DNA of 64,000 nucleotides from an archaeon (GCA_029563035.1 JAKQTP010000123.1:124001-188000), one strand, 5' to 3'; positions 56,132 through 63,854 are shown, counted from the first letter of the stretch. Notes: generated from the letters alone by a model not told the origin. Numbers and translations are program-made.

Positions 56132-56353
56132 TTATTCCTCACATTTTACAGGTGTTCCATCATCATGCAACTTTGGTGCTATACCACCAGCCTGATAACC
56201 ATTATTTAAATAATACACATGCCCTTCAATGCATCTTCTTTGAATATAAAAACTCTGTAAGTAATTTCCATGATTGACGCTACCTGGTGTAGAATAATCA
56301 TTGGATGAACAATTAAGAAATACAAAAGCTACTAGACAAATTAGTTTTTTCAT
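56132..56353 (-). CDS. Small lipoprotein
   Basis: 73 residues. Lipobox VFLNC at residue 15, then a conserved-looking pattern RRCIEGHVYYLNNG ... DDGTPVKCEE with one Cys pair. The end resembles that of the 57688 protein (CIDGYKYL ... PRPIRC), so both may belong to one small exported family. Confidence 0.6.
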   Translation of the reverse strand: MKKLICLVAFVFLNCSSNDYSTPGSVNHGNYLQSFYIQRRCIEGHVYYLNNGYQAGGIAPKLHDDGTPVKCEE

Positions 56354-56379
56354 TATCGTCTCCTATTTTATTTTAATGT

Positions 56380-56566
56380 CCTGGAGTGAGGCACTGCCCC
56401 TCACACAGCATGTTTGGCTCCTACCCTCGATATTACTATCTACTACACTACCGTCCGTCTCGTTGTTAGTATCCGGCCCACAACAACCTATTAGGCGACT
56501 ACCCCTATACATGCTAATTCATATTGCCGGTGTCCCTTCTTGCGTCTTCTACTTCCGCCATCCAGG
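56380..56566 (-). ncRNA. Structured RNA element R with tRNA-like ends
   Basis: 187 bases, no ORF, clearly richer in G/C than its surroundings. Closed by CCTGGA/TCCAGG. On the minus strand the first ~26 bases (acceptor-like TCCTGGA, TG, GCG-GAAGTAGAAGA-CGC) look like a class II tRNA 5' end. The last ~25 form a 6-bp hairpin next to the acceptor, but its loop (GGCAGTG) is not a T-loop. GTTGTT/AACAAC and GCATGT/ACATGC stems lie inside. The topology recalls a tRNA-like domain with a long insert; no tag ORF is seen. It starts right after a terminator. Confidence 0.55.
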
Positions 56567-56589
56567 AAAAAGAGGAGCATCAGCTCCTC
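56567..56589 (-). terminator. Intrinsic terminator after the SPFH gene
   Basis: On the minus strand GAGGAGC-TGAT-GCTCCTC is followed by TTTTT, a textbook hairpin and U-tract, 14 bases after the SPFH stop codon. Confidence 0.9.
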
Positions 56590-56602
56590 AAAACATTAGA
56601 TA

Positions 56603-57406
56603 CTATTTTTGGTTAGGTACCATCATCATGGTTTTATCACCCATCATATACATAGGAAGTTTGCCATCCCATTTTTGAATCCACTGCATCATAACTGTAT
56701 CCTTACTGATAGTTGCACGAAGAAGTTCTTGCTTACGCGCTTCACCTTCAGCTGTTAAAATAGTAGCTAGCTTATCTTGTTCAGCCTGTTTCTTTTTATA
56801 CTCTGCAGTTTTAATCTTTTGTTCTTCAATCTGTTTTTCTTCTACAACTTTATTAAATTCTTCATCAAAAGAGATATTAACTAGATTAACGGATTCTAGA
56901 ACAATATTATAAAAAGCAAGTCTATCTTTTAAAGATTTCTCTATAAGAGATTTAACGTCTTCTCTTTTTACAATAATCTCCTCTACAGGATATTGTGAAA
57001 CAGAAGCTTTAACGCTTTCATTAACAGCAGGATGCAGAACTTTATCTGCATAATCTCTACCTACTTTAACATACAAGTTATTTACTTTTTCATAATCTAG
57101 ATGATAATTAATCACTACTTTTACAAAAACTTTTTGTAAGTCTTTTGATGCAGATTCTGCATCAATTGTTTCTTTTTGTGTTTTTACATCAAATTTAACT
57201 ACATCAGTTACAATAGGAAGCTTAAAGTGCAATCCTTGAGAATAAGCGTCTGTAGCACCAGTAATTCTATTAAATGTAACACCTACTACACCTGCACCAA
57301 CTGTATAACAAGATCCACAAGTAAGAATTAAACTAAGCAAACCAAGTAGTGATCATTTGATAATCTTTGGTACCTGTTTTTTAATAGCATCCACCTCCAT
57401 ATTCAT
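56603..57406 (-). CDS. SPFH/prohibitin-like protein with in-frame TGA at codon 18
   Basis: A strong AAAGGAGG lies upstream of ATG at 57406. 17 codons (MNMEVDAIKKQVPKIIK) are followed by TGA at 57353-57355, then directly by SLLGLLSLILTCGSC, the hydrophobic lipoprotein-type anchor, and the SPFH domain (GAGVVGVTFNRITG, LHFKLPIVTDVVKFDVKTQK, EIIVKREDVKSLIE, NISFDEEFNKVVEEKQ) with a coiled-coil tail. An alternative start is the TTG at 57340, which has no ribosome site. The TGA may be read through, be a real nonsense mutation, or be a sequence error. Membrane scaffold role expected. Confidence 0.75.
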
Positions 57407-57455
57407 TTATATCTAATCCTCCTTTAGTTAATTTATATATAAAATTAGAATTTAT

Positions 57456-57701
57456 CTAATTGTATATATTACTATTTAATAATTCCCAACCTTTTTCTGT
57501 TAGTCTAAATTCACAATATTTAGTATCTGGCCAATGTTTATCTGAAAAGTATTCTGCATATCCTTGCTTAACAAGAAAATCTGCAGCTCTGGCATCTGCA
57601 GAAAATCTAGTACTAAATTTATTATCCTCTTCGAATGAAGAATAACAAAACTGATTTATCAGTTGAAGAAGATGATGTAGAGTTTCTTTATCTATTTCCA
57701 T
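57456..57701 (-). CDS. Winged-helix-like small protein
   Basis: 81 residues. DKETLHHLLQLINQFCYSSF, ARAADFLVKQGYAEYF, CEFRLTEKGWELL: the last part has the strand-turn-helix of a winged helix. Possible regulator. Confidence 0.55.
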   Translation of the reverse strand: MEIDKETLHHLLQLINQFCYSSFEEDNKFSTRFSADARAADFLVKQGYAEYFSDKHWPDTKYCEFRLTEKGWELLNSNIYN

Positions 57702-57954
57702 TACTATTACACCTTATTGGTCTTGGATCTCCATTTTCTATTTGATACATTTGAATAGTATGTGCTGAAGAATACTTATCTGAAGTATACGTAGTTAAAT
57801 ATTTGTATCCATCAATACATAAAATTCTATAATAAATTCTGTCACTATATTTATAAGATTCATCTTTGGATAAAGAAAATCTATCTATTATAGTAGTTTT
57901 TGCAAAAGAAAAAGAGCCAAGTAAAATAAATATTATTACTAATAACTTTTTCAT
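57688..57954 (-). CDS. Small secreted protein
   Basis: 88 residues. Sec signal (KKLLVIIFILLGSFSFA), mature part with ILCIDGYKYLTTYTSDKYSS and PRPIRCNSNG. One Cys pair; pattern similar to 56132. Confidence 0.6.
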   Translation of the reverse strand: MKKLLVIIFILLGSFSFAKTTIIDRFSLSKDESYKYSDRIYYRILCIDGYKYLTTYTSDKYSSAHTIQMYQIENGDPRPIRCNSNGNR

Positions 57955-57956
57955 AA

Positions 57957-58550
57957 TTAAACACCTGTTAATTCCTTAAAGTGTGGAAGCTGTTCTACCC
58001 AAGAACAAAACTCACCCCAATCTTCTTTTAGCTTATGCATCTTTCTTTGATTATAAATGTTTTTCAATTGTAAATAGTTAGTACTTATTCTGGCTGTTAA
58101 CTCCAATCCCATTGGACAGTTAGAAAGTAACTTCATATAATTTTCATAAGTAGGATTAGCTTGATAATCATTTTGTAGATTAGTAAGATATTCTATTACT
58201 TGTTTTGACACATATTTATTCATTCCAGATTCCAAATCCATAAAAGCTAATTTGTGCATTTTACTTTGCGAACTAATAAACTGTGCAAAATGATATCTCT
58301 GAAACTGCATTGACCAATAAGCTGGATAGGTTACATCAAACTGAACAATAATACCAGTAAGAAAATTTGCATGTCCAGAATTTGATTGTGCATTACCTAG
58401 CTTACAGCTTCTTTTATAATGAGGTGTTTTATCAAAATGAAAATAAACACCATCGCTAAATTCATGTGGTAAATCTGTTCGCATTGGATATCCAGAAGCA
58501 ATACAACTTTCTTCTAGACCATAAACTTGTGTGTTACTTATTCTTAACAT
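57957..58550 (-). CDS. ThyX-like protein (flavin-dependent thymidylate synthase family?)
   Basis: 197 residues. LEESCIASGYPMRTD, KLGNAQSNSGHANFLTGIIV, YWSMQFQRYHFAQFISSQSK, GLELTARISTNYLQLKNIYN and QRKMHKLKEDWGEFCSWVEQ. The overall fold pattern (R-Y/H motif, then a helix with N-x-x-x-L-x-x-x-x-x-x-R) recalls ThyX, but the standard R-H-R-x7-S signature is changed to QRYHFAQFISSQS. May be a divergent ThyX or a related phage protein without that activity. Confidence 0.5.
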   Translation of the reverse strand: MLRISNTQVYGLEESCIASGYPMRTDLPHEFSDGVYFHFDKTPHYKRSCKLGNAQSNSGHANFLTGIIVQFDVTYPAYWSMQFQRYHFAQFISSQSKMHKLAFMDLESGMNKYVSKQVIEYLTNLQNDYQANPTYENYMKLLSNCPMGLELTARISTNYLQLKNIYNQRKMHKLKEDWGEFCSWVEQLPHFKELTGV

Positions 58551-58947
58551 TATTATCTTCTTCCAAAAGTTTATTTAATTTAGAAAGATAAGGAAGAGCT
58601 TTCTCATATTCTTCTGTTTTAACTTTATCCAAATCTTCAAATTTAACAAAGGCAACAGAATGATATTCAAGAGTTTGAATTTTATCATCTTTTGTCATAG
58701 TCCAAATATTTGTTTCTACTTTCCAAGTATTATTCAAATAAGAAGATCTTTTTACTTCTTGTTCAATACTTGCTTTGATATTACTTGCAATAAAATCTTT
58801 TTCTTTTTCCATAGTATTTACCTTAGGTTGAAGTACATTGTAAATTACTTTATTACAGCTTACAATACCAAAACCAAGACTGGCAAGAACAAGTATTATA
58901 AAAGCTGCAATACTCACAAATATTACACCAAACACTGCTTTTATCAT
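58534..58947 (-). CDS. Membrane-anchored protein
   Basis: 137 residues. N-terminal span (FGVIFVSIAAFIILVLASLG), then a soluble helical/strand part (YNVLQPKVNTMEKEKDFIAS, SYLNNTWKVETNIWTMTKDD). Overlaps the ThyX-like start by 17 bases. Confidence 0.6.
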   Translation of the reverse strand: MIKAVFGVIFVSIAAFIILVLASLGFGIVSCNKVIYNVLQPKVNTMEKEKDFIASNIKASIEQEVKRSSYLNNTWKVETNIWTMTKDDKIQTLEYHSVAFVKFEDLDKVKTEEYEKALPYLSKLNKLLEEDNNVKNK

Positions 58948-58951
58948 AATA

Positions 58952-59146
58952 TTACCTCAAAAATGCTTCAGCAAGAATAAGCATAAGAATTAAACCCATA
59001 AGAACACAAGCTAATACTTTTAACGGGAGCGGTCTATCCTTAACAAAAATATCTGCTATGGTCCATACACAAACAATTATAAGAAAAATAGAATATAATG
59101 TTCCTAATAATACTGAAAGAAGATAACCAAAACCACCACCAATCAA
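58952..59146 (-). CDS. Small membrane protein
   Basis: 64 residues with two spans (LLSVLLGTLYSIFLIIVCVW and LPLKVLACVLMGLILMLILA). Function unknown. Confidence 0.55.
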   Translation of the reverse strand: MIGGGFGYLLSVLLGTLYSIFLIIVCVWTIADIFVKDRPLPLKVLACVLMGLILMLILAEAFLR

Positions 59147-59186
59147 ACCGACAACTAAAGGTATTATAATTTTACTTTTATCCTTT

Positions 59187-59366
59187 TTAAATATTTTTTA
59201 CAAGTTTCTTAAAGTTTCTTGAGAAAATCTCAAGATAATCTTCGAAGAAATCTTGAATGGCAAATTTAATAGTGTAATACCATTCACGAAACTTATCTGT
59301 AACTATTTCCAGATATTTTAAAAATATTTCAATAAATTTCTGAAGTTTTTTCTTAAATGTTTCCAT
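59187..59366 (-). CDS. 59-residue amphipathic helical protein
   Basis: Start at 59366, TAA at 59187. One continuous amphipathic helix (KKKLQKFIEIFLKYLEIVTD, then FAIQDFFEDYLEIFSRNFKK). Not recognised; might bind membranes. Confidence 0.5.
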   Translation of the reverse strand: METFKKKLQKFIEIFLKYLEIVTDKFREWYYTIKFAIQDFFEDYLEIFSRNFKKLVKNI

Positions 59367-59381
59367 AATTTTAACTCCTAT

Positions 59382-59558
59382 TTAACTTTGATTAAAAGTA
59401 GATTTCATTTCTTCTGGAATAACTATTTTTTTACTTTGATAGCGCCGTTTAGCTTCTTTCCCACACTTCTCACATGGAATAGTCTTTGGAAAATCCACTC
59501 CATATTCCTTTTTAAATTCTGTAATATGACCACATTCACAGATGTATTCGTCTATCAT
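59382..59558 (-). CDS. 58-residue FmdB-like zinc ribbon
   Basis: Start at 59558, TAA at 59382. YICECGHITEFKKEYGVDFP and IPCEKCGKEAKRRYQS make a C-x-C ... C-x-x-C ribbon like small regulatory zinc proteins. Overlaps the end of the frameshifted gene upstream. Confidence 0.6.
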   Translation of the reverse strand: MIDEYICECGHITEFKKEYGVDFPKTIPCEKCGKEAKRRYQSKKIVIPEEMKSTFNQS

Positions 59559-59919
59559 TTCTTTTTCTTCTCCTTTTTTGGAATATACAGTATTAATGAT
59601 TCTTGTCTCATAAAATATTTTGTAAATTTATCATCTACAACTTCATAGCTATGGTAGTAAGATGGAAAATAGCTACGTTCCTCTTCAGCTTGTGTGTAAT
59701 CCGTTACTATAAATACCCTATCGTCCTGCACTGAATCAGTATATCTAAGAACAGGGCAAGATTTATCTTTTAATCTAACTTGAACTTTATCTCCTTTTTA
59801 AAGATAAAAGGATTCTTTAGAAAGAAAATTTCTTTCTTTAAACTCTGAATTTCAGAATTTGTTGCTTCTTTATAGTGTGAAAAATTGCTTTCTAAGTCTT
59901 TAAATCGTTTAAAAATCAT
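59555..59919 (-). CDS. Gene needing a -1 frameshift at TTTAAAAAGG
   Basis: Frame 0 starts at ATG 59919: a coiled coil (LESNFSHYKEATNSEIQSLK), then NPFIFKK, and would stop with TAA at 59770 after 49 residues. The -1 frame, open from 59797 to the TGA at 59555, continues the expected protein: KGDKVQVRLKDKSCPVLRYT, DRVFIVTDYTQAEEERSYFP. It has no start codon for its first 20 residues. The fused order coiled coil, NPFxFKKGDKV, beta barrel is common in small phage proteins. Either programmed slippage at the A5 run or an indel. Confidence 0.6.
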
Positions 59920-59928
59920 ATTAAACTC

Positions 59929-60132
59929 CTAAAATTTAAGTTTAACTACAGAGTAATCGTCTTTATACTTTTCGAATAATACACGAACAGCAGCTTTGAT
60001 GTTATCTGCATCTGCTTCATCCTTAAGAAGAAGAGTTAAATCAACTGCTAGATCTAGACATTTTTCGAAATCTAAGGTGATCTCTTCTTTTTTCTTATGA
60101 TATCTAAAAAATGATAAAATTTTTGCTGTCAT
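59929..60132 (-). CDS. Hypothetical protein
   Basis: 67 residues from the ATG at 60132 (MTAKILSFFRYHKKKEEITL). LDFEKCLDLAVDLTLLLKDE and ADADNIKAAVRVLFEKYKDD are helices. Not recognised. Confidence 0.5.
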   Translation of the reverse strand: MTAKILSFFRYHKKKEEITLDFEKCLDLAVDLTLLLKDEADADNIKAAVRVLFEKYKDDYSVVKLKF

Positions 60133-60163
60133 AAATTTTGAGTAAAAGTAGTGTATGAATAAC

Positions 60164-60445
60164 CTATACAATTATTTTTCTAATCATCCCTTCTAAAGTA
60201 TTAATAGATATCTGTGCAACCTGCTTACCTTCCTTGTATCTATTTTTAACAATTACAAGACTACTATGATTAAATGCATTAGCATGATTTTTATTTAAAA
60301 GATGAACTCCTTGAAGAAAATCTTTCGAATAGAAAAATCTATCTGGAATAGTTAAACTCCAGCATTCACCTTTATGAAAAAAGGATTCTTTTGTACTTGT
60401 ATCTTTTGAAAAGATAAAATGATAAGTATGAAATTTTTCAATCAT
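60164..60445 (-). CDS. Hypothetical protein
   Basis: 93 residues. MIEKFHTYHFIFSKDTSTKE, LTIPDRFFYSKDFLQGVHLL and YKEGKQVAQISINTLEGMIR. Beta-rich; overlaps upstream gene by 8 bases. Confidence 0.55.
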   Translation of the reverse strand: MIEKFHTYHFIFSKDTSTKESFFHKGECWSLTIPDRFFYSKDFLQGVHLLNKNHANAFNHSSLVIVKNRYKEGKQVAQISINTLEGMIRKIIV

Positions 60446-60716
60446 CTTCTACTATCTCTCTTTTAAAGAAGTGTATTTCCTTTTTCTCAATTAAAGATAT
60501 AAACTGTTGTACTGTTATATATACTCTTCTTAAAGAAATTTGATCATGTATATTATAAGGTATAATTGTTAATTTAAAATCTTGATCAAAAGATATCAAA
60601 ATATATGCTAACTCTAATGAAGATTTATTACCAAATGAAATTTTATAACATTCATGCTTTTTCAAAGAATGAATTGGTATGTTTTTCATAACTATAAAAT
60701 AAAAAACAGATTTCAT
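60438..60716 (-). CDS. Hypothetical protein
   Basis: 92 residues. FGNKSSLELAYILISFDQDF and RRVYITVQQFISLIEKKEIH, with an acidic end. Slight likeness to the core of the 22-kb paralogue family, but not convincing. Confidence 0.5.
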   Translation of the reverse strand: MKSVFYFIVMKNIPIHSLKKHECYKISFGNKSSLELAYILISFDQDFKLTIIPYNIHDQISLRRVYITVQQFISLIEKKEIHFFKREIVEDD

Positions 60717-60718
60717 TT

Positions 60719-61045
60719 CTATTCATCCACTCTAACCATTTCTAATTGCATAAAAATCCTTTTTGGACAAGCAAATAATTTTTTAGTTTCAAGATCCTGA
60801 TAAATGGTTAGTATATCGCTTTTAACAAGTTTAGTTAAACCTCTTGTTACACCGACAACTACTTTAGTATCAGTATGTTCGAATAATTGTATTGTTTCAC
60901 CCGTTTCAGTATGTTCTGCTTCACCCTTACCCACATACTGATGTAAAAACTCATTTTTTATCTTTACTGCATGAGGAACATCACCCATAATAATTATGAG
61001 CTTATTTTCTTTAGTTCTATATACTCCAGAGACAACGAATTCCAT
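60719..61045 (-). CDS. Hypothetical beta-rich protein
   Basis: 108 residues. MEFVVSGVYRTKENKLIIIM, EHTETGETIQLFEHTDTKVV and KSDILTIYQDLETKKLFACP. Small barrel-like. GGAGGTAGAT ribosome site. Unknown. Confidence 0.6.
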   Translation of the reverse strand: MEFVVSGVYRTKENKLIIIMGDVPHAVKIKNEFLHQYVGKGEAEHTETGETIQLFEHTDTKVVVGVTRGLTKLVKSDILTIYQDLETKKLFACPKRIFMQLEMVRVDE

Positions 61046-61054
61046 ATCTACCTC

Positions 61055-61219
61055 CTATTTACCTTCAATTATTCTTTCTTTCATTAGTTTAGTTTCTTTT
61101 CCTTTTTGTTTGTGAGAAAGATACTTCCATCTATTCTTAAGTTCTTTCTTATCTTTATCCTCTGTAATACCAACTACTCTACAATACCTGTTAATTAAAG
61201 TCATTGTCTTTTCTCTCAT
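61055..61219 (-). CDS. 54-residue basic protein
   Basis: Start at 61219 (CAGGAGATATAC upstream), TAG at 61055. NRYCRVVGITEDKDKKELKN, RWKYLSHKQKGKET, ending MKERIIEGK. Highly basic; possible nucleic-acid binding. Confidence 0.55.
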   Translation of the reverse strand: MREKTMTLINRYCRVVGITEDKDKKELKNRWKYLSHKQKGKETKLMKERIIEGK

Positions 61220-61387
61220 GTATATCTCCTGATAATAAATTAGATGTCAAAGAAAGAGACCTAGATTTTTAGGTCTAGGTCTTAGAGAGGAATGAATAGT
61301 ATTCATTCCTAAATAGGAGGCTTTGAGAAACTTCAACTAGCTATCATATATAATAATATCTCCTGATTGTTTTTTTCTATATAAATT
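61220..61387 (-). ncRNA. Intergenic double-hairpin leader
   Basis: 168 bases without a long ORF. Hairpin 1: 61257-61282, arms AGACCTAGA/TCTAGGTCT. Hairpin 2: 61288-61310, arms AGGAATGAAT/ATTCATTCCT around AGT. The ribosome-site string TCAGGAGATAT occurs twice on the minus strand, once before a four-residue mini-ORF (ATG ATA GCT AGT TGA) and once before the real gene at 61219. This could be an attenuator or a terminator pair. Confidence 0.55.
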
Positions 61388-61642
61388 TTATTGTAAAAGA
61401 TTTTTTAAATCTATTATAACACATTCTAAATCTTCTAATTCAGTGTAAAACATGATTATATCTATGCTCTCATTTTCTATATGAAGTTTCTTTTGAAGAA
61501 AAGATGATTTTGTATTATAAGATATTAACTCCTTTTGAGTAGGAAAATTTATACCAGTACATTCTATAATTCTATTAAATAGAGTTTCTGTTCTTCGCGT
61601 ATACTCGTCAATTAAATCTTGTATTTTATCTCTCATATTCAC
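61388..61642 (-). CDS. Hypothetical helical protein
   Basis: 84 residues. MRDKIQDLIDEYTRRTETLF, SYNTKSSFLQKKLHIENESI and IIMFYTELEDLECVII. Coiled-coil-like throughout. Overlaps the upstream gene by 4 bases. Confidence 0.55.
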   Translation of the reverse strand: MNMRDKIQDLIDEYTRRTETLFNRIIECTGINFPTQKELISYNTKSSFLQKKLHIENESIDIIMFYTELEDLECVIIDLKNLLQ

Positions 61643-62244
61643 TCCTTATAAAAAGAAAAAGTACCCATTGTAGTTTTAGATGATCTACCACGATAAGTAG
61701 TATACTTTGTCATTTTCCATTTTTTAAAGTTAAAAGATTGTGTGGCTTCTTCCAAAGAAATAGGAATTAGCCTATTGCTGTAATCTAGAATACTATTAAA
61801 AACAATTAATATATCTCTTATATTACAAGCATCAATTGATGTTATAATTCTTTTTAAACCTTTTAATCCATTTGGAAAATAATCACAACTATCAAAATTA
61901 ATAATTGCTGGTAGCTGATTTTTTGCTAATAAAGAAAAATCAAATGAGCAGATGTCTTGTTTAAGCCAGATAGGACCTTTAAATTTACTATTTCTATTGT
62001 GTGTATCAAAGTTCTTATTTTCAAAACTAATCAGTTGTTCTTTTTGTATTAACTTCTTTTTAAGAAGATGATATAATTCTGTATTTGGAATAATTCTTCC
62101 AAAATCGTCTATACAAGGTCCTGCTAAAGTAAAATACTTTCTATCACAGGGAATAGAAGATTTACCTGTGATAGAAAGATAATTAGAGAAGATCATTTCT
62201 TCTCTATTTAATAATTTTTCTGGATCTGTATATAGTTTAATCAT
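61639..62244 (-). CDS. Hypothetical protein
   Basis: 201 residues. FTLAGPCIDDFGRIIPNTEL, GPIWLKQDICSFDFSLLAKN, LPAIINFDSCDYFPNGLKGL, DILIVFNSILDYSN and KMTKYTTYRGRSSKTTMGTF. A Rossmann-like alternation, but no cofactor motif I can name. Confidence 0.6.
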   Translation of the reverse strand: MIKLYTDPEKLLNREEMIFSNYLSITGKSSIPCDRKYFTLAGPCIDDFGRIIPNTELYHLLKKKLIQKEQLISFENKNFDTHNRNSKFKGPIWLKQDICSFDFSLLAKNQLPAIINFDSCDYFPNGLKGLKRIITSIDACNIRDILIVFNSILDYSNRLIPISLEEATQSFNFKKWKMTKYTTYRGRSSKTTMGTFSFYKE

Positions 62245-62622
62245 TTATCTACTTTTTTCTTCAATCATATTATTAAGATCTTTTGCATACTTAAGAAATA
62301 TTGAACGGATGAGTTCAAGAGTTTCTCTATCTTCGCAAGCACAATAAGAAAGAATATGATTTAAATCCTTCTCTACCTTCCCAAAAATTAAAGTTTTCTT
62401 TTGAACAAGAAAAGGACCTTCTTGAACGCAAGAACAAGAAGAATCAGATAACTCAAATTTACGCATATAATAGATATCTGCTTCTAATTTCCTTTTAGGA
62501 ACACCGAGTTTTATTGAAAGTTCACTGGTAGAAACTCTATCGCATGCTTTAATCATTTGAGTAATACCTGGTACTTTTTGTTCATATTCTTGAAATCTTT
62601 TTACATATCTTTGCCCTTTCAT
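62245..62622 (-). CDS. HTH-containing hypothetical protein
   Basis: 125 residues. DRVSTSELSIKLGVPKRKLE is a helix-turn-helix; CSCVQEGPFLVQKKTLIFGK and ILSYCACEDRETLELIRSIF follow with Cys pairs. Immediately upstream of 61639, sharing its operon. Confidence 0.6.
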   Translation of the reverse strand: MKGQRYVKRFQEYEQKVPGITQMIKACDRVSTSELSIKLGVPKRKLEADIYYMRKFELSDSSCSCVQEGPFLVQKKTLIFGKVEKDLNHILSYCACEDRETLELIRSIFLKYAKDLNNMIEEKSR

Positions 62623-62636
62623 TCTTTTCTCCTATT

Positions 62637-62861
62637 TTAATATGTACCCATTGTAATATGGGCTTTGATTGCTGCTATTTGCATCAGAGTATACTCATAA
62701 TCAAACTTCTCATCATATCTTTCCAATATCTTCTGAGAAGAAAGATTTTTAAGATAGGCCTTAGCAATAAGTCTTTTATCCTTCTCTGTTACCTTAACAA
62801 GCTTTGGTCTTCTGTCAATTCTTCTATAAACAGAATCATGATATCTTCCAGTAGGTTTCAT
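62637..62861 (-). CDS. Small basic protein
   Basis: 74 residues. YRRIDRRPKLVKVTEKDKRL, AKAYLKNLSSQKILERYDEK, then an AAIKAHITMGTY end. Could be a homeodomain-like or RHH-type DNA binder; not certain. Confidence 0.5.
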   Translation of the reverse strand: MKPTGRYHDSVYRRIDRRPKLVKVTEKDKRLIAKAYLKNLSSQKILERYDEKFDYEYTLMQIAAIKAHITMGTY

Positions 62862-62880
62862 ATATAAACTCCTTATTAAA

Positions 62881-63279
62881 TTAAATTTTTTCTAATGTAA
62901 CTGTAGTTTTAAATTCTCCGTCACCTCCTGTATTAGCAAAGAAACAATATTCAAATGATTCATCAAGATAATCAGTATCAGAAAGAAAATCTGACCAATA
63001 CTGATCATCTGTCTCAGATGAAGAAAATAGATAGCAAACATCACCTATTACAATAGTACCTTTTGTTTTAAGAATAAAGTTATGTTTTATCTTACCTGCC
63101 CAGCAGTTAGGAATAGAAATAGAACACTTATATTCACCAGGTTCTACTTCTACTTTTTTACAAAGACTGGAAGCAGTACTACCAAATTTGCCACCACAAG
63201 ATTCTATATAATCAAGATCAACCACGCTAATATTTCCTGCATCTACGCCATACGAACCTGTAATAATTTGTTTAGACAT
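62881..63279 (-). CDS. Conserved beta-rich protein
   Basis: 132 residues. ITGSYGVDAGNISVVDLDYI, VEPGEYKCSIS, TIVIGDVCYLF and NTGGDGEFKTTVTLEK recall small bacterial/phage proteins with a GxxxVDAGxxxxxDxxY start and GDGxF end. Function unknown. GGAGG upstream. Confidence 0.6.
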   Translation of the reverse strand: MSKQIITGSYGVDAGNISVVDLDYIESCGGKFGSTASSLCKKVEVEPGEYKCSISIPNCWAGKIKHNFILKTKGTIVIGDVCYLFSSSETDDQYWSDFLSDTDYLDESFEYCFFANTGGDGEFKTTVTLEKI

Positions 63280-63301
63280 TTTAAGCCTCCTTTTTATTTA
63301 T

Positions 63302-63478
63302 TTACTCTATTTCCTCTGCATTAGTAAATTCAAAATAATGAATTACTTTATTTGTTTTAGGATCAAATATTTCTATTTGAGTATCTGTAAAACAGATACC
63401 AATATTATTCACAGAATCAACAAAAGCTTGTCCTATAACATCAGCAGCATAGAACTTTCTATAAAGTTCATTTCTCAT
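63302..63478 (-). CDS. 58-residue hypothetical protein
   Basis: Start at 63478 (GGAGAAGAAG upstream), TAA at 63302. RKFYAADVIGQAFVDSVNNI, GICFTDTQIEIFDPKTNKVI. Beta-rich. Not recognised. Confidence 0.5.
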   Translation of the reverse strand: MRNELYRKFYAADVIGQAFVDSVNNIGICFTDTQIEIFDPKTNKVIHYFEFTNAEEIE

Positions 63479-63854
63479 TCTTCTTCTCCTTGATAATATA
63501 ATTGATAGTTTTTACATCGAAATTATTTATAGATACTTCTTTATAAATGTTATCTAAATTAGATTTCCATATAAGGTCTGTTTTTTCTAGAACAGTATGA
63601 TCGTCTAAAATCAAGATAATCTTTTCATCAAATTCTATAGTTTGAAGAACATCTACATGTTTAGAAATCTTTGTTTTATCAGAAAAACCTAAGAACATAA
63701 TTACAACTGCAAATACTACACTTAATATCATTACAGAAATAGTAACCCATCTAAATTTTGAAGACTCATAATTATTTACTAAATAAGAATGTATTCCTGT
63801 TGAACCTATACCTACTATCATTGCTGCTATTAATAACCAAAAATATATTGGCAT
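63468..63854 (-). CDS. Membrane protein with soluble C-terminal part
   Basis: 128 residues. Two spans (FWLLIAAMIVGIGSTGIHSY and ISVMILSVVFAVVIMFLGF), then TIEFDEKIILILDDHTVLEK and a Lys-rich end. GGAGATTTTGTA upstream. Unknown. Confidence 0.6.
   Translation of the reverse strand: MPIYFWLLIAAMIVGIGSTGIHSYLVNNYESSKFRWVTISVMILSVVFAVVIMFLGFSDKTKISKHVDVLQTIEFDEKIILILDDHTVLEKTDLIWKSNLDNIYKEVSINNFDVKTINYIIKEKKNEK

Noticed and set aside
56603..57406. Global recoding of TGA to Trp
   Set aside because: Many genes here end naturally at TGA with tight ATGA overlaps (25902, 48390, 55351, 55467), and no tRNA with anticodon TCA was found. The SPFH case is therefore treated as local.
60438..60716. Fifth member of the 22-kb paralogue family
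   Set aside because: Some shared aromatic/strand pattern, but the S-x-E-L-x-x-I-C and terminal K/R-C motifs are absent.
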